A DNA stretch of 64,000 bases. Source: Chamaea fasciata. Lineage: Eukaryota; Chordata; Aves; Passeriformes; Sylviidae. A program made the translations under genes and the position numbers. The stretch covers positions 41,373,656-41,437,655 of the forward strand of contig JARCOQ010000007.1 in the NCBI GenBank assembly GCA_029207755.1, written 5' to 3'. Every line of letters begins with the position of its first letter. Position 1 is the first letter of the stretch. Below are positions 50,401 to 61,600 of the stretch, in pieces. The notes under the pieces are model-generated. The model made no database searches. It was not told the DNA's origin and was given only the letters and a program-made list of their open reading frames with translations.

Positions 50401-53400
50401 TTCAGAAATGCCCAGGTTAAACTTCAGGAAAAAAGAGCAGCTCAAAATTCTATCTTCAGGACTTGTTTGTGTCTTTGATTACAAAATATCCCGCTTTAAG
50501 TATCAAATAAAAGATCTGGGATAAAAAGTACATTTCAGCCTTACTGAAGCAAATAAAAATCGCTTCTGACTTCAGTAGTGCTGAATATTACACTACTGAA
50601 TTATTTCCCCTAATTCTTTGGATAACCTTAGTCACCATCTTCTTGCAACAGAATATAGACTCTCCACACTAGAACTGTGTGTATCTGAGACCAACAGTAA
50701 CTGAGGAGGTTCTGTCTTTGGCTGCAGCTGTGACTTCTGGCCTTTCCTGCAGTCTTGATGGAGTAATGAACATCTCTGCTTTGTTTCTTTGCACCATTTT
50801 GACTGCATTGCTCTCAGAGGCTGATATTTAGCTCCCAAAGCATTTCTTCTTGAATGTCATTTTCTTATGGGAGTTTCCCAAGACATGTTGTGTATCAATA
50901 CCCTCTGCAGGCACAGGCAAGGCCAGTTTGTACAGTAGTATTTCACTGTGTGCTGGAAATGGAGGTCACTGGTTTTCTTATCTCTTGTGGGGGCAGGTAT
51001 GTTTGGCACCTCTCTGCTATTCCACAGGAACCAAGTTCTCAAAGATTTGGTGGTCTGTGTGTCTCTGTCTGGAGTGTCTTCAAACAGATGTGTAGAGTTA
51101 AAGAAAGGCTATAAAATTTCCCTGTGGATTTCATCGCAAGCTGCTGGAGCAATTAATGAATAGCAGCAGGGTGCTATGTGGGTGTTTGCTCCAAGGCTGT
51201 CTCTGATTATACAGGACAGGGACTTGCACTTTTTCAGAATAAAACTGAAACAGTAGTATTTTTCTTGGGGATTTTTTTTTTCCTAATAGAATGAACATGC
51301 TGACTTATGGAAGAGGAGTGCTGTTCCTCACTGGTGCGTGGGTATCAGATGAAGTCTGTACTACTGAGCTACTCAGTGCTGTGGTTCACTGCATACTACA
51401 AGGGTAAAGAAAGATTTTGGAGAATTTCTGCTCTGGCCTCTCTTAGGGTGCATTATTTTCTATGGTTATTGATGGTCTTGTAACTCTCAAGTGACAGTGC
51501 AGAGTGGAGTCCTTAAGTGAGTTACGAAAGGCTATCAATAACTTGGAAATAACGTACCAAAAGCTGGTCCGTATTAAACCCAGTTAAAAGCAAACCCTGG
51601 TTTTAGTCTTTCTGTGGATAGAGTTTGTGGTTTGGTTAAGTTTTCACTTAAGGTCCTGGCATGACAAGAGTGGCTGGCTATGCTATGGAAAACAACTGCT
51701 TTGGAAGAGAGCAGAGGGCAGGCCTGGGAATGGAAAGGGAACTTGTTTCTTTTTATTATGATAGTTGAGGAGAGGAAGAAGGCGGAAATTAATTCCCAGG
51801 CTCGCAGCACAGAGAGCACTGGAATATGGACATGAAGTAGATTGTGGCGCATGGTGACATGAGTGAACATTTAGTCTGCTGCATTTTTAGTGCTGGTACC
51901 CAGCTCTGGGTGTCAGGATCTCCTCCAGTGGTGGAGGACAGTGTTTATCCTCACAGCATCTGATTCAGGCCAAGAGGTAATTCCTGTGTGGTTGCTTTAG
52001 CAGTATCATCAGGTATCAGCAGAGTAGAAGATAGTGCTGCAATGGTAGTTAGGCAGGCCAGGGAAAGAGGAAACAACTGCAACCTTTTTTATTTTTTTTA
52101 AATTTACAGAAGCAGTAGATAGTGTGTAGCTATGAAATATAACCATTGGCAAAGCAGGTGAAGAATAGGATTCACTGTTTTTTCTTTGGAGAGGTTTTGA
52201 TCATGGAATCACTTTGTTACCTCTAGAGAACTTAATGACACACAGTTCAGCATGACTGAACTGGATAGAGTTAAGTAGTGGCACCATGCACCGTGTCCAG
52301 TTTATTTTGAAAGATGATTGTTGCCATTAAGTAAAGTAGAACAGCCCATCAATGACATACATTTTTAAATTTTGTGTTTTATTTTTAGAGCTTTTTATAT
52401 GCATTAAAAAAGGCTCTCAAACTAATCACAGTACATCTTCAAAATGTCCTGGCCTGTATCATGACCCTTGATCATGGAAGTATCAACCGTAATAGATTTA
52501 TCCATCTGTAAAATAGAAGTTGTGTTGGTTTAGCCCCTTTCCTGGGGAATTAAATTTTGCGACACACAGTCAATTGCTTAAGATTAATATGTGGGGCATC
52601 AGTTGGTAGATAGTCACCACCTTTGTGAACACTATTAGCTCATGATGAATATAAGGTAACCTCATTTGGCTTAAGCCTTTCTTGTTACGAGCTGAATTTA
52701 ATTGCATTGTTTTCTATTGACTAAGGACACAGACCCATGAGCCTCTCAGCTGATGGGTGCTGCCTCCATATGCCACAGTGCCTTAGCTGTGTGTCTGTGT
52801 CCCTGATATGTTACCTACACCTCATAGTCCTCCATCCAGCACTCTCTTCTCCTGTATTTTTCCTAGCTTATACAAAGAGATTTTTGCATCAGAGACTTAG
52901 TACAAACAGGCTATGATTGACCTTTTAAACCAAACAAGCTTGCATGTTTCCAATATGAAGAGACAGCAGACAAGCCTCTGGCTTGAGGCATAAGATGGAG
53001 AAGAAAGGGAGGGATAAATATCAGAAGAGTAGGAATAAAGAACATAGCCTTGCTATGTGGAGCAGAGAAAAAAAACACAACTTCTGCTTGCTTTGTCAGT
53101 ATGTCTGACATGTTGCAAGACACTTTGTTGTGGGAGTTTCTGCTCTGTGGAGGAAGGAGAAGGAATGCGCCTTATGAATGTATGTATTTATAGACCATAA
53201 ATATTTGTTTTGTGCAGGGTTTAGATACTCTCATCTGAAGAACCTCAGAGTTCTTAGACTGACTTGGCATCTATTCAGCCACACAGAGGACTTGCCTGCA
53301 TGTAAATTCTGCTGTAAGAGTCAGCGCTCTCTTGCGTTCTCTTTGGTTACCTCTAGGCAAGACAGGTTTGAATTTCATCTGGGAGTTCAAAAAGGAAGGT

Positions 53401-54049
53401 GCACAGAATTAATATATGCATATATCACATATGCATTCTGGCTGTTGCCCATGATGATTATTTTGCTCACTTTGCCCACATTAGAGACCGCACTTCTCTG
53501 GGGGCATTTTCCAGAGGAAGAAACTACTACTCTCTTCTTGTGTTTTGAGGGATTCCATGTCTTTTGTCCCTGGAGTGGGTGGGGCTGACTCTTTAAAAAG
53601 AGTTCTGGGCAGAGGACTTGCTTACCAACAAGTCTTATGAACATGCAGAGAGCAGTTGGTAGGGTGGACCATAACTGAACAGTGGGTGAGGCAGGAGTTG
53701 TGCCTTGCCTGTTCCTATGAAGGGCTTCTAAAAGTCACACCTATGATTATGCATAATTATCCTTTGAAAGTTGTCCATAAGACTGCAAATACATAGTCTG
53801 TTAATGCTTTATTAGGATAAATGCCTTTCCTCCTTAATGCTAATATGAAACTATGTTTACTATATTTACTTGGCACTTTTGACTTCTAGTTTTGTATTCT
53901 TTATCTAGGGACTGAAATTTCTCCAGATCATGTTAAATAATGACAAATGCTAAAACCACTGCTGTGTAGGTGTCTCTGGGCTCTTACCTAATACAGATCG
54001 GATGTTTTGGAGTCTACAGTTTACCACTGCACGAGTCCCAAGTCAGGAT
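47487..54049. other. Unique non-coding DNA with candidate conserved elements
   Basis: No gene or repeat recognised over about 6.5 kb. Two blocks (about 48980-49175 and 51090-51175) have the look of conserved non-coding elements and are described in findings. Other sequence is ordinary AT-leaning DNA. Confidence 0.45.
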
Positions 54050-54603
54050 TGTGTTTCTTGGTGTCTTTTTTTTCCACTGGCATAGTGTTGTGTTTTTAAT
54101 TTAGGATGAGAATAATGTTGATAAACACACTGATGTTTAGCTGTTGCAGAGCAGTGCTCACACTATGTTAGGAACTTTGCAGCTTCTTATACTGCCCCAC
54201 CAGTGAGTAGGCCAGGGGTACACAAGATGCTGTGAGGGAAAGCAGCCAGGACAGCTGACCCCAACTGATCAAAGAGATACTCCATATGGTGTCATGTCCA
54301 GATGGTGTCATGCTGGACAATAAAACTGTGTGAAGTTGGCTGGCAGGGTGTTGGTCTGCTGCCTGGGGACTGTCTGGGCATCAGCCAGTGGGTGATGAAC
54401 AATTGCATATGCATCACTTGTTCTGTATATTCTTTTGTCATCGTTATTATTTCTTTCCTTCTTTCCTATTCTGTTCTAATCAGCTGTCTTTTTCTCAGCC
54501 CAGGAGTTTTATGTTTTTTGTGTTTCTCTACCCCATCTCACTGTGGGGTAGTGAGTAAAAGGCTGTGTGGTGTTTAGCTGCCTGCTGTTTTTAAACCACA
54601 ACA
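54050..54603 (+). mobile_element. 5' LTR of a deleted ERVL provirus
   Basis: Same family as the LTR at 10970-11561. Shared blocks include tgttgataa near the start, gccaggacagctgacccc, and a tail of gtgagtaaaaggctgtgtgg ... ttaaaccacaaca ending at 54603. The head is diverged, so the start at 54050 is approximate. A tggtgccccatgtgcg word follows at 54612-54627, in the place expected for a tRNA primer-binding site. Confidence 0.75.
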
Positions 54604-55610
54604 GTCTTTTTTGGTGCCCCATGTGCGTACTAAGGGTTGAAATAAAGACAGAACTGACTAGAGCATGTTAAAACAAACTCATTATAAGCATTCAGTATAT
54701 TAGTTTAGTAGCCATTGATTAATGGATACCTTGTGGTGGGAGGCTGTGGCAATGGAAGTAGAGCAACTGACAGGACAGAGCAAACCCCTTTGGGTTGCTG
54801 GGTTGTGGCAGGATGTTGCTGCCTGGGGAGAGAACCTGGTTGTGAAAGTATGTCATGTAGGTGCTCATGACCCAAGAGTCAGAACAGTGAAGAATATCAG
54901 AACAATGGGCATATGGATCAGGCTGCTAAGACTGAAGAAGCTCAGATAGATCTGGACTGCCAACACAAGGGTGAATTATTTCCAGCTTGGTGGGTTCATG
55001 ACACCCCAGGTCACCGAGGAAGAGATGCAGCATATAGGTGGGCTTGTGATTCAGAGGCGGGCTTGACCATGGACACTATTGCCCAGGTTCTTCTTGAAGG
55101 TGAAACGTGTGCTGTGATCAAGCAGGCCAAGTTGTTAAAGCCTCTGTGGTGAGGTGAACGATGGTCAAAATATAAATGTGGGGAGGTCTGGCAGACTGAT
55201 TATATCACACTCTCACAAACCCATCAAGGCAAGCACTATGTCCTTACAATTGTGCAAACAGCCACCAGTTGGCTGGAAACACATCCTGTGCCACATGCCA
55301 CCACCCAAAACAGTTTTGTGCCTTGAAGAGCAAGTCTTGTGGTGACATGACACCTCAGAAAAAATTGAGTCAGATAGTGGGACTCATTTTCAAAACAACC
55401 TCATGGAGACAGGGGCCAAAGTGTATGCCATTGATTTGGTAGTCACATTTCCTATCATGCAGCAGCCTCCGGGGAAATCAAATTATACAATGGACTGTTG
55501 AAGACTGCACTGAGAGTAATGGGTGGTGGGATCTTCAAAGATTGGAATACACATTTAGCAGAAGCCATGTGGCTAGTTAACACTAGAGCATCCGCCCCCC
55601 CATGATGGAG
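54604..55610 (+). pseudogene. ERVL integrase remnant, broken
   Basis: Degraded internal region of an endogenous retrovirus-L. Only the integrase end of pol remains. Open pieces at 54722-54949, 54913-55152 and 55154-55345 lie in two frames, so at least two frame changes and several stops break it. The N-terminal zinc-binding (HHCC) segment is readable around 54960-55145. Places expected for the catalytic Asp, Asp and Glu remain recognisable near 55198, 55373 and 55474. Gag, protease and reverse transcriptase are absent, because only about 120 bp separate the LTR from integrase sequence. It cannot be functional. Confidence 0.75.
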
Positions 55611-55669
55611 GAGAGTGAGCGAACAGCTGTGGGGTATTTAGCTGCCTAAAGCTGGGTGAAACTGCAACA
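55611..55669 (+). mobile_element. 3' LTR tail of the ERVL provirus
   Basis: About 60 bp (gagtgagcgaacagctgtgg ... aaactgcaaca) matching the last part of the 5' LTR at 54545-54603. The rest of the 3' LTR is missing, so the provirus has a second deletion at its right end. Confidence 0.6.
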
Positions 55670-55784
55670 CCTGGCTGGGAAAATACTTGAGATCTGAATC
55701 AGCTGTCAGGTTCTAAGTGCTGAGTAAATGCGAGTAGAATTTCAGGTTTTCTCTTGATGTTCTGTCATTTTTACCTTGCCTTGT

Positions 55785-56560
55785 GATCCATGAATTTTAA
55801 GGCCAGAAGTGGCCATTATAATAATCTACTCCAATTGCCTGTTTAATGGAAGCTGTATGAGCTACAGCATATACTTACATAGTGAAAGTATTTTGGAGAC
55901 TTGAAACATTTTTGGGAACAGTCCCCTGGGGACAGTTTCTCTCCTTCAACATCATTCAGCCTTGCCTTAAATACTTTCTGATATTTATTGTGTCTTTGGA
56001 ACTCAGACTGTACTCTTTTTTTTTTTTTTTTTTTAATTTACAATATTTACCTTGATCAGGGTAGGAACTCAGACTGCAGAGGACCTCCTGAGCCCTATGG
56101 CATGCAGATGTGTATCTTCTACAGAAAATAATCCCCAGTACTTTTTTAAAGTTTGACAGTTTTGTGGGTGGATGGCCATTGCAGAACTTCACTCTGCTGA
56201 TTGTTAGAAATGCTGTTTTAATTCCCGGCATACTCGTACTTATAGCCAGTTTATGCACCTTTCTTCTGGTGTTCATATGTTTCTTCAGATTAAATAAATC
56301 TCTCTTTTTTTCCTGTCTTTAAAGTATTTATAGTCAGTAGTCATTTCTCTTTGCCTTCATCTTGTTAGGTTAAAAGTACCATGTTGTCTCAGTCTTTTCT
56401 TGGGAAATAGGCTCAGGGTTGCCTGGTTCATCCTCAGAGTCCTTCTGAAGACCTGGTTTCCTCCTTCATGAGAAGAGGTGGTGAGAATATTACGTGCAGT
56501 TTTAGAGCAGGTCTAGCCAGTGTGCTGTGTTAAGACCTCTGCTCTAAGACAACTCATCAC
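55785..56560 (-). mobile_element. Very old CR1/L3-type LINE fragment
   Basis: It begins with tttaaggccagaagtggcca ... aatctactcca, an old CR1-type antisense 3' end. Scattered antisense blocks follow (atttctctttgccttcatct, tgttaggttaaaagtacc, tcctcagagtccttctgaag). A run of 19 T lies at 56016-56034. It is much more diverged than the other copies. Confidence 0.5.
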
Positions 56561-57204
56561 CAGCTTTGTGTGCAGATCCACCTGTTAGGACTTGGCACAT
56601 TTTAAAAGCCTGCACAAACTGTGTTAGCTCATGTGATGTTTGTAAAGAGGAAGGCTCTCTCTTCTTATGGCATGGATGATGGATAGTGGTCCTTGTGGCA
56701 ACATGGAGTCAACTTCTGCGACAGAAGCATTGGTGGAATTTCCTCATGGCTGTAGCTGGTGATAAAGATGTAAAATGGCCAAGTCAGATTTAATTCAGAA
56801 GCCAGCTTTCTGAATCTAATTCTGAAGCCAGCATACCTGCTGCTTCCTATTAGTGCATCTATGTTAAGCATCTACTTAGTGTAATTGCATGGCCAAATTG
56901 ATTTATGAGGTCAAATAACCAGATAGACAACACAAATAGTGCAAAATAGGTCCTCTGTAGTTGATGGTAACACTTTTCTTGATAGTATATGGATCTGAAC
57001 ATGGAATAGTTATATGTAATATTTCACATATGAACCTAAGCATGCCTTAAATAAGTACAGAAATGAAATGGTTGCATATAAATGTACTTGTACTAAGAGA
57101 TTACATATACATATCAAACGATTTAAATATTTTGTTGATTATTAAGAATGAATATTGTGAGAATGAATATTATGGAAATTCTCATAATCTAAGGGGAAAA
57201 TACT
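56561..57204. other. Unique AT-rich DNA
   Basis: Nothing recognised. A short direct repeat (gaatgaatatt, twice) occurs around 57147-57172. Confidence 0.5.
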
Positions 57205-58696
57205 GAAGTACTGAAGGAGCTGGATGAAATGCTTATCAGGTTGCTTTCTACCATTTACAAGCAGTCTTGGTTAACTGGGGAAGTTCCAGTTGACTGGTGG
57301 TTGGCAAACATGATGCCCACTTACAAGGAGGACCAGAAGGAGGATCCAGGAAAATTATAGTCCTGTCAGCCTGACCCTGGTGCCAGGGAAGATTATGGAA
57401 CAGATTATCTTGAGTGTCATCATGTAGCATGTGCGGGACAACCAGGGGATCAGGCCCAGCCAGCAGGGATTTAGGAAAGGCAGTGTCCTGCTTGACCAAC
57501 CTGATCTCCTTCTGTGACAAAGTGACCCGCTTCATGGGTGAGGGGAACGCTGTGGATGTCTGCCCAGACTTCAGTAAAATCTTTGACAGTGTTTCCTACA
57601 GCAGTCTCCTGGAGAAATTGGCTGCTCCTGGCTTGGATGGGTGTATTCTTCATTGAGTAAAAACACTGGATGCCCAGGCCCACAGCATGTTAGTGAATGG
57701 CTGTGGATGCAGCTTGTGGTCAGTCACTAGTGAGGTTCCCCAGGGCTCAGTACTGGGCCCAGTTCTGTTTACCGTCTTCATTGATGATCTGGATGAGGGC
57801 ATCGAGTGCGCCCTCAGTAAGTTTGCAGATGACAACAAGTTGGGCAGGAGTGTTAATTTCATTGAGGGCAGGAATGGTCTGCAGTGGGATCTGGAGAGGC
57901 TAGATTGATGGGGTGAGGCCAATGGCATGAGGTTCAACAAGGCCAAGTGTCAGGTCATTTGGGTTCACAATAACCCCACACAGCGCTACAGGCTGGGGGA
58001 AGAGTGATTGGAAAGCTACTTTGCAGAAGAGGACCTGGAGGTGCTGGTAGAACATGAGCCAGGGTGTGCCCAGGTGGCCAAGAAGACAAATAGCATCCTG
58101 GCCTGTATCAGCAATAGAGTGGATAGCAAGACTAGGGCGGTGATCATTCCCCTGTACTTGGCTCTAATGAGACCTCAAGTGCTGTGTCCAGTTTTGGGTA
58201 CCTTGGAACACGAAAGACATTGAGGTGCTGGAGCATGTCCAGAGAAGGGCAGCAGGGCTAGTGAAGGGTCTGGAACACAGGTTTTAGGAGGAGCAGCTGA
58301 GGCTGGGGATGTTTAGCCTGGAGAAGAAGAGGCTCAAGGGAGACCACCCTGTCGCTCTCTACAACTACGTGGAAGGAGGCTGTAGCAAGTGGGAGTCAGG
58401 TTCTTCTTTCCAGTAATAAGTGACAAGATGAGGGGAAATGGCCTCAAGTTTCACCAGGGAAGTTTTGATTGGATATTCGAAAGGAATTCTTTACAGAAAG
58501 GTTTGTCAAGTGTTGGAACAGGCTGTTCAGGGAAGTGGTTGAGTCACCAACCCTGGAGGCATTTATAAGAAATGTAGATGCGGCATTTAGGGACATGGTT
58601 TAATGGTGGACTTAGCAGTGCTGAGTTAATTCTTCGACTCAGTGTTCTTGGAGGTCTTTTCTAACCCAAACGATTCTGTGATTTTTAATTCTATAG
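57205..58696 (+). mobile_element. CR1 LINE, 5'-truncated, with reverse transcriptase
   Basis: About 1.5 kb of + strand CR1 covering the reverse transcriptase and the C-terminal part of ORF2, ending with the terminal repeat attctatag at 58688-58696. Open pieces at 57414-57656, 57687-57908 and 58008-58223 share one frame and are separated by in-frame stops, so this region decayed mainly by point changes. The catalytic FADD box is at 57822-57833 within '[11 protein letters not shown]', preceded by the '[11 protein letters not shown]' motif. The 5' part of ORF2 with the endonuclease is missing. It is inactive but the best preserved LINE in the window. Confidence 0.93.
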
Positions 58697-61600
58697 CCCG
58701 ATTGTGTTTGCATGCCACCCTATAGTGTGATAATATAAGAGTTTATGTACCCAAATTTGGAAATTGAGAATTTCTGTTTCCATAATACTGAATAAACTCT
58801 ATTTTCCATGTGATATGTTCAAGCCACAATTAAGAAAATTCACAGGAAAACACAAAATCTTACATCTGTTCTTGGGGCTACATCATGTTTATGATGGGAA
58901 CTGGATGTTCATAATCTTTGAATTTTGCATGGTTAAGTACTCAATAAATAAGTTTTCACTGTATATGGCACAATTGTCAAAGAAAGGGTCTGCAAGGAAA
59001 AAGTCTTTTTTTATGGCATGCTGTGGTTGCATTTCGTGATATTATGATGCTTTTCTTGTTTGAGTTTGAAACTTTGATGAATGAAGAGGTGCCAGGACAC
59101 CATGATATGAGTCTCACACCTCAGAAAATGTTGCATATTGTCTTTTATCCTGAGAAGAGGGCCTTTTACACTTGAGGGTTTTCCATTTGAGCAGATAAAG
59201 GTAATATAACATGAACAGGTGTTTAGGAGCTGAAATAGATTAATTTGGACTAGAAATAAGGTGCCCATTTTTAACAACTATATTATTTAGGCCCTGAAAA
59301 AATGTTCTAGGAGTTGTTATGAGGTCCCCATTAATAGAAATCTTTAGGACAGGAGTGGATTTTTTTTGCCTAGCTTCAGACAGCAATTAATTCTGAGTTC
59401 TCAAACTAGATGACCTCCAGGTGTGGTCTTTGGCTTTGTACTTTTTGGATCCTCCTTAAGTCATTTTCCAGCCTTGGTTATACAAAAAAGGTGATCTTTC
59501 TGGTTGACAGACATAGGAAAGTGTTTCCTCCACATGGTCCTTGTATGACACTGGAATCACAAAAATTGCCTGTCTTGCGTTCTAGCTGTAAAATAGATGT
59601 AGTATATATTTTCCTTGCATGGGTGTAGAGAATTGAGACACGTCTGTGCAGAGAAGCTTGGGATCTATAGGGCTGTTTCCATCTGAGTCACACTGGCTGT
59701 TTTTCCTTAAATATTTGCAAGTAGGATTTGGAGACACTTGTCTTCAGTGTTGAATAGAAATGTATCATCTGCCAGAATGCGGTAGGGGGGAGGTAGATTG
59801 TGTCACTGTATCTTTCGACTGTCCGCATTTCTGGCATGTGTCTGTGGGCCCAGTGAGAGGATGAACCTGGATGACACAACTGCTCTTCACTCCTTACTTT
59901 AGCTGCAAAAGCCTCTGTTCAGCAATGTTGGGCTTACTGCAAACAGAAACGCGAGGGAAAAAAAAGAATCCCTCTGTTTCTGAATGTATTTTTCTCAGTG
60001 ATTCAAGATCTTTAACTGCTATTTCTTCATCAGTCCATTGTATCTGGGTGTATAATGGAAGCCAAAGACTGGAGTGCTGCTAATGCTGAAGATGAGAGGG
60101 CAATTAATAGGCCTGAAAACTATGGAAATTTTTTTCTGACATGCGCTTGAGCTGTTCTTCACCCCTTCCCTGTCTCTGGGAAGGTGGCACAGACACTGAA
60201 AGTCACCATGACCCCTTAAAATGTGTGCCATGTGGTCATTAAGTCCTTTGACATGGGCACTGGAAAGCTCCCACCAGAGCATGGTAGGGCTGGGCCAGTT
60301 TACATTTCTGCCCCGTCACAAACATTTGTCTCTCTCTCACTCCCTTTCCCACCTGCTGCATGTGTAAAGGAAGTTCTTAGTCCCTTCTGGCTCTGGAGTT
60401 GCCCTTCCCAGCTGCATTCTGCACATCATGCTCAGCCTGCCACCATGCACCATCAGCTTTTCAGGAGCTAATTGGATAAACTCGACTCTAGAGCCCATTG
60501 AACTTGCCTGTAACAGCGCTTAATTAAAGTGCACAAAGTTTGAAGAGATAGCAAGTTAAGGCTTAATGCAATAACGAAATGGCACTATTCCGCCATCTGC
60601 TTCCTTCAAGACGTTAATTGCTTCCACATATTTGTTTGTTTTAATTAGGAAAGAACCTTGATTAAAATGGAATGAGAAGAGGTAAGAGTGGAAGAAAGAA
60701 AGGCTGGAAGGAGGGGAAGATGGGAGTGCAGGAGAGTGAGAAAGGAATGAAAGATGAAGGTTTGACCATGCTGCTGAGTGCTGATCTGCAGCTGTGAAAT
60801 AGCCGCCTAGGAGTCAATATTTTGGCACTCGTGGACACAGCTTGGACAACAACGTGGTGTTGTGTCACTGAGAAACTCAGTCATAAAACATGAAAGAAAT
60901 ATGAGAAAAAAGCAAAATTATTTTCCATGGAGCACTCTGTTTTGTCACTACTACTTACCCACTTCTGCAGAATCTTCCCTGATTGTTCACTGTGACTGCA
61001 GTGCTTTGTTTTTTCAGTCTTAAGTACTAACCCACATGGAAAGGAAGGTAAACAGACTTTTCCCATGTTTGCTGCTTTCCTCTTCCTTGAAGTACCATCC
61101 TTCTGCATTAAGCTCATCTTGGAAAGTCTTCAATTTATGAGAAACTCCAGATAAAAGCACTGTCTAACGATTGATAACCGTGTCTGCTTGAAGATGTCAG
61201 AATTTTCTGAACAGATGACTGATAAAAGAAAACTTAACAAATAATTAAAAAACGAATTCCCCCATATTCCTAAGTAGGGGCATTGGCTGAAATTTCAGAG
61301 ATAGGCAGTTAGAAACTTTTAATTTGATTAATCTGACTCACTATCATCTATTCGTATCCTATTTCTTTCTCTCCATGTCTGTTTTTTCTCCTTCCTTTTC
61401 CCCCTTTTTATCCTCTTGAGAGTGAAGTCTGATTTCCTAAGTAAGTATCAATGTAATTAAAGTCAAACACAGCTCTTAAAAAAGGGAATCAACTAATTTA
61501 TTTTCTGAGCCATTGATATTTAGGCCAGATTTTGAAAATGGAAAAGCACGAAGCCAGGAGCATAAAATGGGGATATTGTAGTCACTGAAATAATAAAATG

